From: Citreimonas salinaria
Lineage (GTDB): Bacteria > Pseudomonadota > Alphaproteobacteria > Rhodobacterales > Rhodobacteraceae
DNA length: 64,000 bases
NCBI RefSeq assembly: GCF_900107235.1
Contig: NZ_FNPF01000002.1
Span: 62,001-126,000, forward strand
Direction: 5' to 3'
Positions 36,080 to 45,635 of this stretch are shown here, in pieces. Numbering within the stretch: the first letter of the stretch is position 1; every line of letters starts with the position of its first letter. The notes under the pieces are model-generated. The model had not been told where the DNA came from. It made no database searches and worked only from the letters and a program-made list of their open reading frames with translations. The position numbers and the translations under genes were made by a program.

Positions 36080-36739
36080 GTGAGCAATCCCGAGAGTTTC
36101 ATCGACGAGGTGACCGAAGAGGTCCGCCGCGACCGCCTGTTCGGCTATATGCGGCGCTACGGCTGGATCGCGATCCTGATCGTCGTGCTGATCGTCGCGG
36201 GCGCGGCCTGGAACGAATGGTCCAAGGCGCGCGAGGCGGCGCAGGCGCAGGCCTTCGGCGACGCCATCCTGGCCGCGCTCGAGGCCGAGGAACCCGCCGA
36301 GCGCGCCGAGGCGCTCGACGCCATCGCGCCTCCGGGGCCGGGCGGCGCAGCGGTGCTGGGTCTTCTGCTCGCGGCCGAGGCGGGCCGTGCTGATGATGAC
36401 GCCGCGGCGGTCGCGCGCCTTCAGACGGTGGCCGACAGCTCCGAGATCCCGCTGATCTATCGCCAGATCGCGCAGTACAAGGCGCTGTCGCGCGGCGCGG
36501 ACGTGCTGCCCCCGGACGAGCGTCGCGCCGGCCTCGAGGCGCTGGCCGCACCCGGCCAGCCGCTGCGCCTGCTGGCCGAAGAGCAGCTAGCCCTGATCGA
36601 GATCGAGCAGGGCGACACCGACGCCGCGATCGAACGGTTGCGCCGCGCGATCGAGGATTCCGAGGCGACGGCAGGCTTGCGCCGTCGGGCGGCTCAGTTG
36701 ATTGTTGCGCTGGGCGGAAGCCTGACACAAGGCGGCTGA
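36080..36739 (+). CDS. Tetratricopeptide (YfgM/CpoB-like) membrane protein
   Basis: 219 residues. A cytoplasmic start (SNPESFIDEVTEEVRRDRL) is followed by a membrane helix (about residues 27-45, WIAILIVVLIVAGAAWNEW) and a periplasmic part with TPR_21-like helices (AGLEALAAPGQPLRLLAEEQ, then ALIEIEQGDTDAAIERLR). This is the topology of YfgM, a SecYEG-associated periplasmic chaperone. I start at the GTG at 36080 preceded by a GGGCAGGGGG stretch. It precedes bamB and der, as yfgM does in many proteobacteria, which supports the call. Confidence 0.85.
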   Translation: MSNPESFIDEVTEEVRRDRLFGYMRRYGWIAILIVVLIVAGAAWNEWSKAREAAQAQAFGDAILAALEAEEPAERAEALDAIAPPGPGGAAVLGLLLAAEAGRADDDAAAVARLQTVADSSEIPLIYRQIAQYKALSRGADVLPPDERRAGLEALAAPGQPLRLLAEEQLALIEIEQGDTDAAIERLRRAIEDSEATAGLRRRAAQLIVALGGSLTQGG

Positions 36740-36868
36740 TCCGGTCCGGCCGCTCATGCCGCGGCAACGCCAGCGCGGCGGACGGACGGCGAGGCAGAGA
36801 AGGCGGCCGCTAAGGGCCGCGGGGCAGACAGGCGCCGCCGGTGGCGGTGCGACAGGGAAGGGATCATC

Positions 36869-38194
36869 ATGGCGCGCACGGCAATTCTCGGCACGCTCGG
36901 CATGTTTGCACTGCTGGCGGCCTGCACCGAGCGCGAGCCGATCCTGCCCGGCGACCGGCTGGACGTGCGCGCGCTTTCGGCCGAGGGCGATCCGGCCGCG
37001 CAGCCCGCACCGCTTGGCCCGCGCCCGATCGCCTTGCCCGCGCCCGTCGCGAACGCAGCCTGGGCACAAAGCCCGGTGACGCCGGCCTTCCGCCCCGCGC
37101 ACCCGGCCCTGGACGGCACGCTGTCGCTGGCCTGGTCCGTCGATATCGGCGCGGGCGATTCCCGCCGCAAGCGCCTAGGCGCCGATCCGGTCGTGGCCGG
37201 CGGCCGCATCTTCACCATGGATGCCGACCATACCGTGCGCGCCACCTCGACCGCCGGGGTGCCGCTGTGGCAGGCGACGCTGATCCCGCCGCGCGACGGC
37301 CCGCGGCAGGGCCAGGGGGGTGGTCTCGCCTTCGCGGACGGCACGCTCTACGCCTCGACCGGGTTCGGCACGCTGACCGCGCTCGACGCCGCCACCGGCG
37401 CGCGGCGCTGGCAGCAGGATCTGGACAACACCGCCACCGGCGCGCCCAGCGTCGCGGACGGGCTGGTCTACGTCACCAGCGGAGACCGCACCGGCTGGGC
37501 GGTCGAGACCGGGACCGGCCGCGTTCGCTGGCAGATGGACGAGGTCGGCGACGTGAACAACGTGGCCGGCGCGCCCGCACCCGCATTGGGCGACGACGTG
37601 GTGGTCTTCGCCTTCGGCGACGGCGGCCTGCGCGCAGCGTTCCGCCAGGGCGGCCTCCGGCGCTGGAGCGCCGACCTGCTGGGGCGGCGCAACGGCGTGG
37701 CGCGCGCCACCGTCGACGACGTGACGGGCGATCCGCTGATCGCGGGCGACACGGTCTATGCCGGAAACCATTCGGGGCGGCTGGTGGCGTTCAACCTTTT
37801 CGACGGTGAACGCCTCTGGACGCTGCGCGAGGGCGCGCTGGGTCCGGTCTGGCCGGCCGGGGATTCGGTCTTCTTCGTCTCCGACCGCAACGAGCTGATC
37901 CGCGCCGACGCGTCGACCGGCGCCATCCTGTGGCAGCGCGAGTTGCCGGGTTACAAGGTCGTGCGCGACCCCAGCCGGCGACGCGAAAGCGCCTATGTGA
38001 ACCACGGCCCCGTGCTCGCCGGTGGGCGCCTGATGGTGGCTGGATCGGACGGCGTGCTCCGGGCCTTCGACCCGGTTAGCGGCGCGCTGGTCGGCCGGAC
38101 CGCTATTCCCGACGGCGCGACGACGCGTCCTGTGGTGGCGGGCGGTACGCTCTACGTGGTCAACCGGCGCGGCCAGTTGCTCGCCTACCGCTAG
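36869..38194 (+). CDS. bamB: Outer membrane assembly lipoprotein BamB
   Basis: PQQ-like beta-propeller lipoprotein that binds BamA in the BAM complex. The 441-residue product has a signal peptide with lipobox LLAAC (Cys19), a Pro-rich spacer, then propeller blades with the repeated pattern VY(A/V)G-x-GRLVAFNLFDGERLW, LTALDAATGARRWQQDL and LRAFDPVSGALVG. It lies between the TPR protein and der, the common order in proteobacteria. Together with bamD at 6733 it shows that two accessory BAM genes lie within 30 kb. Confidence 0.92.
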   Translation: MARTAILGTLGMFALLAACTEREPILPGDRLDVRALSAEGDPAAQPAPLGPRPIALPAPVANAAWAQSPVTPAFRPAHPALDGTLSLAWSVDIGAGDSRRKRLGADPVVAGGRIFTMDADHTVRATSTAGVPLWQATLIPPRDGPRQGQGGGLAFADGTLYASTGFGTLTALDAATGARRWQQDLDNTATGAPSVADGLVYVTSGDRTGWAVETGTGRVRWQMDEVGDVNNVAGAPAPALGDDVVVFAFGDGGLRAAFRQGGLRRWSADLLGRRNGVARATVDDVTGDPLIAGDTVYAGNHSGRLVAFNLFDGERLWTLREGALGPVWPAGDSVFFVSDRNELIRADASTGAILWQRELPGYKVVRDPSRRRESAYVNHGPVLAGGRLMVAGSDGVLRAFDPVSGALVGRTAIPDGATTRPVVAGGTLYVVNRRGQLLAYR

Positions 38195-38272
38195 AGACCG
38201 CGCGACGGCGCTTTCCCCCGCGCGGCGATTGCGGTATGTGGCCCGCCTGACCGGACCGGAGCGCGCGGCACC

Positions 38273-39736
38273 ATGAGCTTTTCCCTTGCCATCGTCGGAC
38301 GGCCCAACGTGGGCAAGTCGACGCTGTTCAACCGCCTCGTCGGGCGGCGTCTTGCGCTGGTCGACGACCAGCCCGGCGTCACCCGCGACCTGCGCGAGGG
38401 CGAGGCGAAGCTGGGCGACCTGCGATTCACCGTGATCGACACCGCCGGCCTCGAGGAAGAGACCGGCGACAGCCTGCCCGCGCGGATGCGCCGCCTGACC
38501 GAACGCGCGGTGGACATGGCCGACGTCTGCCTGTTCGTCATCGACGGCCGCGCCGGCGTGATGCCCGCCGACGAGGTCTTCGCCGAGATCCTGCGCAAGC
38601 GCGCCAAGCACGTGATCCTGGCCGTCAACAAGGCCGAAGGCTCGGCCGCCGAGCCGGGCGTGCTGGAATCCTATTCCCTCGGCCTCGGCGAGCCGCTGCG
38701 CATCTCGGCCGAGCACGGCGTGGGCATGGACGAGATCTATTCCGCCCTGCTGCCGCTGTCGGACGCCTTCGAGGCCCGCGCCGAGGAGGAAGCCCCGGAG
38801 GTCGAGGTTTCGCTGACCGAGGAAGAGGCCGAGGAAGGCGCCGACGCGGTGCCCGTGCCCACGGACGCGAAGCCCCTGCAGATCGCCATCGTGGGCCGGC
38901 CCAACGCGGGCAAGTCGACGCTGGTCAACACCATCCTGGGCGAGGAACGCATGCTGACCGGCCCCGAGGCCGGGATCACCCGCGACGCGATCTCGGTCAA
39001 GGTCGCGTGGGAGGGCGTGCCCATGCGCATCTTCGACACGGCCGGTATGCGCAAGCGCGCCCGCGTGCAGGAGAAGCTGGAAAAGCTGTCGGTCGCCGAC
39101 GGCATCCGCGCCATCAAGTTCGCCGAGGTTGTGGTCGTCCTTCTGGACGCCGCGATCCCGTTCGAGACGCAGGACCTCAAGATCGCCGACCTGGCCGAGC
39201 GCGAGGGCCGCGCCGTCGTCGTCGCCGTCAACAAGTGGGACATCGAGGACGAGAAGCAGGACAAGATGCGCTGGCTGCGCGAGCAGTTCGAGCACGTGCT
39301 GCCGCAGTTGCGCGGCGCGCCTCTGGTCACGATCTCGGCCCGCACGGGCAAGGGGCTGGACAAACTGCAGCAGGCGGTGATGCAGGCGCACGCGGTCTGG
39401 AACCGTCGGGTATCCACCGGGCAGCTGAACCGCTGGCTCGAGGGCATGATCAGCCGCCATCCGCCCCCCGCGCCGCAGGGCCGCCGGATCAAGCTGCGCT
39501 ACATGACGCAGGCCAAGACCCGGCCGCCCGGCTTCGTGGTGATGTGCAGCCACCCCGACAAGATCCCCGAAAGCTATTCGCGCTACCTGGTGAACGGCCT
39601 GCGCGAGGATTTCGACATGCCCGGCACGCCGATCCGCCTGTTCATGCGTGGACAGGGGAACAAGAACCCCTACAAGGGCCGCAAGAAAAGGAATGCCGGC
39701 GCGCTGAAGAAGCACCTGGGGAAACGCTCGGACTGA
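38273..39736 (+). CDS. der: Ribosome-associated GTPase Der
   Basis: Essential double GTPase of 50S assembly, 487 residues. The first G domain starts at residue 4 ([18 protein letters not shown], then VIDTAGLEE and NKAEG). An acidic linker (about 165-200) follows, then the second G domain ([37 protein letters not shown]). The C-terminal KH-like domain ends with the family's [17 protein letters not shown]. The gene follows bamB by 78 bases. The 119 bases after it contain no recognisable gene or clear terminator. Confidence 0.97.
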   Translation: MSFSLAIVGRPNVGKSTLFNRLVGRRLALVDDQPGVTRDLREGEAKLGDLRFTVIDTAGLEEETGDSLPARMRRLTERAVDMADVCLFVIDGRAGVMPADEVFAEILRKRAKHVILAVNKAEGSAAEPGVLESYSLGLGEPLRISAEHGVGMDEIYSALLPLSDAFEARAEEEAPEVEVSLTEEEAEEGADAVPVPTDAKPLQIAIVGRPNAGKSTLVNTILGEERMLTGPEAGITRDAISVKVAWEGVPMRIFDTAGMRKRARVQEKLEKLSVADGIRAIKFAEVVVVLLDAAIPFETQDLKIADLAEREGRAVVVAVNKWDIEDEKQDKMRWLREQFEHVLPQLRGAPLVTISARTGKGLDKLQQAVMQAHAVWNRRVSTGQLNRWLEGMISRHPPPAPQGRRIKLRYMTQAKTRPPGFVVMCSHPDKIPESYSRYLVNGLREDFDMPGTPIRLFMRGQGNKNPYKGRKKRNAGALKKHLGKRSD

Positions 39737-39855
39737 GTAGGCGCGCGCGGCAGCGCCACGATCGCGGCGGGCGGTTTCGCTTCTCCTGTTCAGGAAGCCC
39801 CCGGGGAGGCTCGCAGGGCCGTGGGGCAGCGACCCAATGCGACGCCGATGCCGCT

Positions 39856-40557
39856 CTACTCGGTATCGGTTCCGCGCAGCCCGAGGATCGCAAGGATCCC
39901 CAGCACGGCAAGCCCGACCACGGCGGCGTTGAACGGCTGCGAATTCGCAACGATCACCCCGACCAGCGCCCAGATTACCGTGACCCCGTATTCCGGGGCA
40001 CGGTGCAGGGCGTATTGCGTCGCGATGGCGAGGACCAATGCAAGCCCCAGCGCCACCAGCGCCGCCGGTGTCTCTCCAAGCCAGCCGTAGCCCGCCAGCA
40101 AAAGGCCCAACGACACGCAGGACGCGGCCGTCAGCCAGCCGGCATAGATCGCCACCGGCGCCTGTTGCAGCCAGCGATCGGTGTCGCCCACGCGGAACAG
40201 CGACAGCAGCGCGCCCGCCAGCATGACCCAGATCAGCACCGTCGCCGCGACGGGTGACATTTGCGCGACCCACAGCCAGACCGACCCGATCACCAGCGAC
40301 ACGACCAGCGGCGCGCGCATCGGCGCCCAGTCGGGATCGTCCATGCGGCGGAACAGTCCGAACAGCGCGCTGGCGATCAGCCAGACGTAGATCAGCCCCC
40401 AGATCGAAAAGGCGTAGCCCGCAGGCTGAACCGGCGGGTCCTCCTGCGGGATCGGGAAGTCCGAGGGATCAAACCCGTTGAACCCCGAGGTCAGGATCGG
40501 CGCGACGGCGAACGCGATCGCCGCAAGCGCCAGCAGGATCGCCCAGATTCGGTTCAT
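39856..40557 (-). CDS. TspO/MBR-like multi-pass membrane protein
   Basis: 233 residues with about seven hydrophobic helices. The motif [22 protein letters not shown] resembles the TspO signature P-x-(W/Y)-x-F-x-x-x-W, followed by other helices with [17 protein letters not shown]. It probably belongs to the wider TspO/MBR group (tryptophan-rich sensory protein relatives), though it is longer than TspO itself. Its ATG overlaps the serS stop in an ATGA at 40554-40557, so it is translationally coupled to serS. Ligand and role are unknown. Confidence 0.75.
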   Translation of the reverse strand: MNRIWAILLALAAIAFAVAPILTSGFNGFDPSDFPIPQEDPPVQPAGYAFSIWGLIYVWLIASALFGLFRRMDDPDWAPMRAPLVVSLVIGSVWLWVAQMSPVAATVLIWVMLAGALLSLFRVGDTDRWLQQAPVAIYAGWLTAASCVSLGLLLAGYGWLGETPAALVALGLALVLAIATQYALHRAPEYGVTVIWALVGVIVANSQPFNAAVVGLAVLGILAILGLRGTDTE

Positions 40558-41846
40558 TCCAGCGTGCCTTCAGCCGTGATGCGGGTCTTGCCGCCCAACC
40601 ACGGGTGCAACGCCTGCGGAAGCGCGACCGATCCGTCCGCCTGCTGACCGTTCTCGAGCACCGCGATCAGGCAGCGCCCCACCGCGAGGCCCGAGCCGTT
40701 CAGCGTGTGCAGGTATTCCGGCTTGCCGCCGCCGACGGGCTTGAACCGGGCGTTCATCCGCCGCGCCTGGAAATCGCCGCAGACCGAGACCGAGCTGATC
40801 TCGCGGTAGGTCTGCTGCCCCGGCAGCCAGACCTCGATGTCGTGGGTGCGCCGCGCGCCGAAGCCCATGTCGCCGGTGCACAGGACCACGGTCCGGTAGG
40901 CCAGGCCCAGCCGCTCGAGTATGCCCTGCGCGCAGGCGGTCATGCGGTCAAGCTCGTCCCGGCTGCGATCAGGGTGGGTGACCGAGACCATCTCGACCTT
41001 CTCGAACTGGTGCTGGCGCAGCATTCCGGCGGTGTCGCGCCCGGCGCTGCCGGCCTCGGAGCGGAAGCACTGGGTGTGCGCGACGTAGCGGCGGGGCAGG
41101 TAGCTTTCCTCGACGGTCAGGCCGTTGACGATGTTGGTCAGCGTCACCTCGGCGGTGGGCACCAACCACCAGCCGTTGGTGGTCTGGTAGCTGTCCTCGC
41201 CGAACTTGGGCAACTGTCCGGTGCCGCGCATCATCTCGTCTCGGACCAGCACCGGCGTCCAGGTCTCGGTCAGGCCGTTCTCGGTCGTGTGCACGTCCAG
41301 CATGAACTGCGCCAGCGCCCGGTGGACCCGCGCCACCGCGCCGGACAGCACCACGAAGCGCGAGCCGGAGAGCTTGGCCGCGGTCTCGAAGTCCATGCCG
41401 GACTGGACGGCGGCCAGCTCGAAATGTTCGCGCGGGGCGAAGTCGAACTTCGGCGGCGCGCCCCAGCGGTGGATCTCGACGTTATCGGATTCGTCGGCGC
41501 CGTCGGGGGTGTCGTCGTAGGGCAGGTTGGGGATGCCCATGAGCATCTCGGTCAGCTCGACATCCAGCGCCTTGGCGCGGTCCTGCATCTCGGCGACCTC
41601 GGCCTTCTTCTGGCCCACCAGCGCCCGCAGGCGCTCGAACTCGGCCTCGTCACCGGCGGCCTTGGCGGCGCCCACGTCCTTGGCGGCGGCCTTCTGGGCG
41701 GCCTGCGCGGTCTCGGCGGCGTGAATCGCGGCGCGGCGATCAGCGTCGATCTGGAGCAGCCGCGCCGACATGGCCTCGGCCCCGCGGCGGGCGAGGCCGG
41801 CGTCGAAGGCTTCGGGGTTGTCGCGAATGGCGCGGATGTCGTGCAT
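40554..41846 (-). CDS. serS: Seryl-tRNA synthetase
   Basis: Class II synthetase that charges tRNA(Ser) (and tRNA(Sec) where present). It has 430 residues: an N-terminal antiparallel coiled-coil arm (about residues 25-105, rich in Ala, Glu, Lys) that grips the tRNA long arm, then motif 1 near the [18 protein letters not shown] region, motif 2 [20 protein letters not shown] with QFEKVEMV, and motif 3 [19 protein letters not shown]. The start at 41846 is conserved ([15 protein letters not shown]). One copy of the composite element lies in the upstream gap. Confidence 0.97.
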   Translation of the reverse strand: MHDIRAIRDNPEAFDAGLARRGAEAMSARLLQIDADRRAAIHAAETAQAAQKAAAKDVGAAKAAGDEAEFERLRALVGQKKAEVAEMQDRAKALDVELTEMLMGIPNLPYDDTPDGADESDNVEIHRWGAPPKFDFAPREHFELAAVQSGMDFETAAKLSGSRFVVLSGAVARVHRALAQFMLDVHTTENGLTETWTPVLVRDEMMRGTGQLPKFGEDSYQTTNGWWLVPTAEVTLTNIVNGLTVEESYLPRRYVAHTQCFRSEAGSAGRDTAGMLRQHQFEKVEMVSVTHPDRSRDELDRMTACAQGILERLGLAYRTVVLCTGDMGFGARRTHDIEVWLPGQQTYREISSVSVCGDFQARRMNARFKPVGGGKPEYLHTLNGSGLAVGRCLIAVLENGQQADGSVALPQALHPWLGGKTRITAEGTLE

Positions 41847-41957
41847 GACGGGCTCCCGTTTGAGTCGGGTCGGTTATGCCCTATCGGGCGGTCGAGGTGT
41901 AGGGCTTCGGGCGCCGGGGATTGGCTGGCGCGGGTCGTCCGGACGGGGCACCACGTG

Positions 41958-42024
41958 ATGTCCCACGGTGGGACATGTTTCCGCCGTAACGATTTCAATT
42001 ACTTGCAGGGACGAATTTACCTTT
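41958..42024 (+). promoter_or_regulatory. Composite regulatory element, copy 2
   Basis: Palindrome TGTCCCACGGTGGGACA (41959-41975; 19 bp with its outer A/T pair), exactly 27 bases of spacer, then TTGCAGGGAC, three bases, TTTACCTTT ending at 42024. Copy 1 at 23656-23722 has the same palindrome, spacing and second block. The spacer also shares a CAAT three bases before TTGCAG. The conserved block begins like a -35 box, so the element may be a regulated promoter running rightward. Confidence 0.7.
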
Positions 42025-42103
42025 TCTTAGGATACGGGCGGCCGGGCCCGCCGCGCCGCCGCCCGCAACGCCGGTCCGCGCCGATCGGGCGCACCGGGGC
42101 CGC

Positions 42104-42132
42104 TTGCATCCGCAGGGGGCGCCGCATAGGTT
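42104..42132 (+). promoter_or_regulatory. Probable yajC-secDF promoter
   Basis: -35 TTGCAT (42104-42109), 17-base spacer, -10 TAGGTT (42127-42132), 55 bases before the yajC start. The boxes fit the alphaproteobacterial housekeeping pattern moderately. Confidence 0.45.
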
Positions 42133-42187
42133 CCGCGAAATCCAGCGCGGGGGGTGCCCCGCCAGCCATTCATGTCAGGAGCATCCC

Positions 42188-42475
42188 ATGGACAGCAGTA
42201 CAATCGCGCAGTTCATCCCGCTGATCCTCATCTTCGCGATCATGTACTTTCTGCTGATCCGGCCGCAGCAGAAGAAGATGAAGGACCACCAGAAGATGGT
42301 CGAGAACCTGCGCCGCGGCGACCGCGTGGTCACGCAGGGCGGGATGATCGGCAAGGTCACCAAGGTCAAGGAAGACAACGAGCTCGAGATCGAGGTCGCC
42401 CCCGAGGTCCGCGTCACCGTCATCAAGTCCACCGTCGCGCAGGTCCTGTCGAAGACCGAACCGGCCAAGGGCTGA
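42188..42475 (+). CDS. yajC: Preprotein translocase subunit YajC
   Basis: 95-residue inner-membrane protein of the SecDF-YajC complex. A short N-terminus is followed by one membrane helix (about residues 8-27, FIPLILIFAIMYFLLIRPQQ), then the conserved QKKMKDHQKMVENLRRGDRVVTQGG and a small cytoplasmic beta domain. The ATG at 42188 has an AGGAGC site; the frame is open further upstream but not conserved. It is the first gene of a yajC-secD-secF operon. Confidence 0.95.
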   Translation: MDSSTIAQFIPLILIFAIMYFLLIRPQQKKMKDHQKMVENLRRGDRVVTQGGMIGKVTKVKEDNELEIEVAPEVRVTVIKSTVAQVLSKTEPAKG

Positions 42476-42482
42476 GCCCCCC

Positions 42483-44144
42483 ATGCTGCAGATCGAAACC
42501 TGGAAACGCGTCCTCGTCTGGGCGGTCGTGGCGCTTGGGGTGATCCTGGCGCTGCCGAACCTGTTCTACGAACGCGTCGAGCGTTACAACGACGCCGAGG
42601 CCGCGATCGAACTGGGCGCCGACACCCCGGAAAACCGGGCCGCGGCGGAAGCCTGGCTCGATTTTCTGCCTTCGGGGCTGGTGAACCTGGGGCTCGATCT
42701 GCGGGGCGGCGCGCATCTGCTGGCCGAAGTCGAGCTTCAGGACGTCTACGAGACGCGGATGGAGTCGCTGTGGCCGCAGGTGCGCGACACGCTGCGCGAG
42801 GCGCGCGACGAGATCGGCACGATCCGCCTGCAGCCGTCCGAGCCGGGCGTGCTGCGGGTGCGCATCTCGCAACCCGAAGGCATGCCGCGCGCGGTGGAAC
42901 TGGTGCGCGGGCTGTCGCAGCCGGTGGCGTCGGTGACCGCGGCGGGCGCGCAGAGCCTGGACGTCTCGGCCGAGGGCGACGAGTTGGTCGTCACCCTGTC
43001 CGAGGCCGAGCGCCGCGCCAGCGACGACCGCACCATGCAGCAGACGCTGGAGATCGTGCGCCGCCGCATCGACGAGGTCGGCACCCGCGAACCGACGATC
43101 CAGCGCCAGGGCGCCGACCGCATCCTGATCCAGGTGCCGGGCATCGGCTCGGCCGCCGAGTTGAAGGCGATCATCGGCACCACGGCGCAGCTGACCTTCC
43201 AGCCGGTCGTGTCGCGCACGTCCGATCCCGACCAGTCCGCAGGGGTGGGCAACGAGATCCTGCCCTCGCTCGACCAGGAGGGTGTGTACTACGTGCTGGA
43301 GACCGCGCCGGTCGTCACCGGCGAGGACCTGGTCGACGCGCAGCCCAGCTTCGACCAGAACGGCCGCCCTGCGGTGAACTTCCGCTTCAACCCCAGTGGC
43401 GCGCGCGCCTTCGGCGACTACACGGCCGAGAACATCGGCAACCCCTTCGCCATCGTTCTGGACGAGGAAGTCATCAGCGCCCCGGTCATCCAGAGCCACA
43501 TTCCCGGCGGCTCGGGCATCATCACCGGCGATTTCACGGTCGAGGAATCGACCAACCTGGCGATCCTGCTGCGCGCGGGCGCGCTGCCGGCGGAGCTGAC
43601 CTTCCTCGAGGAGCGCACCATCGGCCCCGAGCTGGGGCAGGACAGCATCGACGCGGGGCAGGTGGCCACGGTCGTGGCGTTCGTCGCCGTGCTGGTCTTC
43701 ATGGGGTTGTCCTACGGTCTGTTCGGGCTGTTCGCCAACGTCGCGCTGATCCTCAACATCGCGCTGATTTTCGGCCTGCTGTCGCTGATCGGGGCCACGC
43801 TGACATTGCCCGGCATCGCCGGCATCGTGCTGACCGTCGGCATGGCGGTGGACGCCAACGTGCTGATCTTCGAGCGCATCCGCGAGGAAGTGGCCGAGGG
43901 GCGCAAGCCCGCCCGCGCGATCGAGCTTGGCTACGAGAAGGCGCTGAGCGCCATCGTCGACGCCAACCTGACGACGTTCATCACGGCGCTGATCCTCTAC
44001 GTGATGGGCTCGGGGCCGGTGCGGGGCTTCGCGGTGACGCTGGGCTTCGGCATCCTGACCTCGGTCTTCACGGCGATCTTCGTCACGCGGCTGCTGATCG
44101 TGATGTGGTTCGAACGCCGCCGCCCCAAGACGATAGAGGTCTGA
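42483..44144 (+). CDS. secD: Protein translocase subunit SecD
   Basis: Proton-driven partner of SecYEG that helps pull proteins through. SecD has 553 residues with six membrane helices: TM1 at about 10-28, a long periplasmic part with the P1 domain, and TM2-6 near the C-terminus. The D1 motif GLVNLGLDLRGGAHLL, the periplasmic NFRFNPSGARAFGDYT and the D5/D6 region GLSYGLFGLFANVALILNI with AVDANVLIFERIREE are present. It begins seven bases after yajC and ends one base before secF. Confidence 0.96.
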   Translation: MLQIETWKRVLVWAVVALGVILALPNLFYERVERYNDAEAAIELGADTPENRAAAEAWLDFLPSGLVNLGLDLRGGAHLLAEVELQDVYETRMESLWPQVRDTLREARDEIGTIRLQPSEPGVLRVRISQPEGMPRAVELVRGLSQPVASVTAAGAQSLDVSAEGDELVVTLSEAERRASDDRTMQQTLEIVRRRIDEVGTREPTIQRQGADRILIQVPGIGSAAELKAIIGTTAQLTFQPVVSRTSDPDQSAGVGNEILPSLDQEGVYYVLETAPVVTGEDLVDAQPSFDQNGRPAVNFRFNPSGARAFGDYTAENIGNPFAIVLDEEVISAPVIQSHIPGGSGIITGDFTVEESTNLAILLRAGALPAELTFLEERTIGPELGQDSIDAGQVATVVAFVAVLVFMGLSYGLFGLFANVALILNIALIFGLLSLIGATLTLPGIAGIVLTVGMAVDANVLIFERIREEVAEGRKPARAIELGYEKALSAIVDANLTTFITALILYVMGSGPVRGFAVTLGFGILTSVFTAIFVTRLLIVMWFERRRPKTIEV

Positions 44145-44145
44145 G

Positions 44146-45117
44146 ATGCGCCTGAAACTGGTTCCCCAGCACACGAACTGGAATTTCTTCTCGAGGCCGG
44201 CGCTGTGGCTGGGCATCTCGGCCCTGCTGGTGCTGCTGTCGGTGGCCAGCTTCGCGGTGCGCGGGCTGAACTACGGCATCGACTTCCAGGGCGGCACGAC
44301 GATCCGGACGCAATCGGCGCAGCCGGTGGACGTGGCGGCCTATCGCGCGGCGCTCGACGGTCTCGGGCTGGGCGACGTGGTGATCTCGGAGGTGTTCGAC
44401 CCGTCCTTCGGGCCGGACCAGAACGTCGCCATGGTGCGCATCCAGGCCCAGGAGGGGCAGGAGGCGGTCACCGCCGACGTGATCGAGCAGGCGCGCGGCG
44501 CGCTGACGGAGGTGGCCGAGGACATCCGCTTCACCTCGGTCGAATCGGTGGGGCCGAAGGTGTCGGGCGAGCTGATCCAGACCGCGTTCATCGCCGTGGC
44601 GCTGGCGATCGCGGCGGTGCTTGTCTACATCTGGCTGCGCTTCGAATGGCAGTTCGCCCTGGGCGCGGTGGTGGCGCTGGCGCATGACGTGCTGGTGACG
44701 CTTGGCATCTTCTCTTTGCTGCAGATCCGGTTCGACCTGGCGATCATCGCGGCGCTGCTGACCATCGTGGGCTATTCGATCAACGACACGGTGGTGATCT
44801 TCGACCGGGTGCGCGAGAACCTGATCAAGTTCAAGACGCGGGACCTGAAGGACCTGTTGAACCTGTCGATCAACGAGACGCTGAGCCGGACCTTCATGAC
44901 CTCGGCCACCACGCTGCTGGCGCTGATCGCGCTGATCGTGCTGGGCGGCGACGTGATCCGCGGCTTCGTCTTCGCGATGATCTGGGGCGTGCTCGTGGGC
45001 ACGTATTCCACGGTGTTCGTCGCCTCGGCGATCCTGCTGCGGCTGGGGGTCAAGCGCGACTGGACCAAGCCCAGCGGCGACCAGACTGGCAACCAGTTCG
45101 GCGACGTAGACGCCTGA
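44146..45117 (+). CDS. secF: Protein translocase subunit SecF
   Basis: 323-residue SecD partner with six membrane helices. TM1 is followed by the conserved GLNYGIDFQGGTTIR, and the C-terminal helices contain TIVGYSINDTVVIFDRVREN (the IFDRVRE motif) and TLSRTFMTSATTLLALIALI. The order yajC-secD-secF with almost no spacing makes the call secure. Confidence 0.96.
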   Translation: MRLKLVPQHTNWNFFSRPALWLGISALLVLLSVASFAVRGLNYGIDFQGGTTIRTQSAQPVDVAAYRAALDGLGLGDVVISEVFDPSFGPDQNVAMVRIQAQEGQEAVTADVIEQARGALTEVAEDIRFTSVESVGPKVSGELIQTAFIAVALAIAAVLVYIWLRFEWQFALGAVVALAHDVLVTLGIFSLLQIRFDLAIIAALLTIVGYSINDTVVIFDRVRENLIKFKTRDLKDLLNLSINETLSRTFMTSATTLLALIALIVLGGDVIRGFVFAMIWGVLVGTYSTVFVASAILLRLGVKRDWTKPSGDQTGNQFGDVDA

Positions 45118-45187
45118 GGCGGCGCGGGGGCTGGTCCCGCGCCGGCCCCGGCCTTAAGTCTTGGGCGTGACAGCCGAGGAGGCCATC

Positions 45188-45541
45188 GTGCGCATCAACG
45201 AGATCACCTTCGACGACGCCCGGCCGATCGACGGCTACGGGCCGGGCTTCTTCCGTGTGGGCGGAGAGCTTCACGACGGCCCGCTGCTGGTCGCCGGCGG
45301 CGCGCCGAGGCCTTGGGCGGGGCTGGAGGACGACGCGGCGCTGCTGGACCTGGCGGGGCAGGTGGACGTGCTGTTCGTAGGCATGGGCGGCGACGTCGCC
45401 CACATCGCGCGGTCCCTGCGCGGGACGCTGGAGGGCGCGGGCCTCGGCGTCGAGGTCATGAGCTCTCCGGCGGCGTGCCGGACCTACAACGTGCTGCTGA
45501 GCGAGGGCCGGCGCGTGGCCCTTGCCGCGCTGCCGGTGTGA
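45188..45541 (+). CDS. Mth938-like (DUF498) domain protein
   Basis: 117-residue cytosolic protein filled by one Mth938 domain: [20 protein letters not shown], then [17 protein letters not shown] and [25 protein letters not shown]. Homologs include human NDUFAF3/C3orf60, a complex I assembly factor, but the bacterial role is not established. I chose the GTG at 45188 because a GAGGAGG site lies five bases upstream and family members begin near this point; longer starts at 45161 or 45167 are possible. It sits between secF and ccmA on the same strand. Confidence 0.82.
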   Translation: MRINEITFDDARPIDGYGPGFFRVGGELHDGPLLVAGGAPRPWAGLEDDAALLDLAGQVDVLFVGMGGDVAHIARSLRGTLEGAGLGVEVMSSPAACRTYNVLLSEGRRVALAALPV

Positions 45542-45635
45542 GCGTTGCGGGCGGGGCAGGGGCGCTGCCCCTCTTGCTCCTGCGGGGCGATGCGCCCCTG
45601 GGAACCTTGACCAAAGTGAAGGCGGCGGGCGGCCG

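Larger units (their letters stand above)
41847..42187. promoter_or_regulatory. serS/yajC divergent control region (341 bp)
   Basis: This is the longest stretch without a gene that I see in the window. It contains the second copy of the composite element (41958-42024), which points rightward, and a likely yajC promoter at 42104-42132. No small ORF with a ribosome site, tRNA or riboswitch was recognised. The serS promoter must also be here but I could not place it. Confidence 0.6.
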
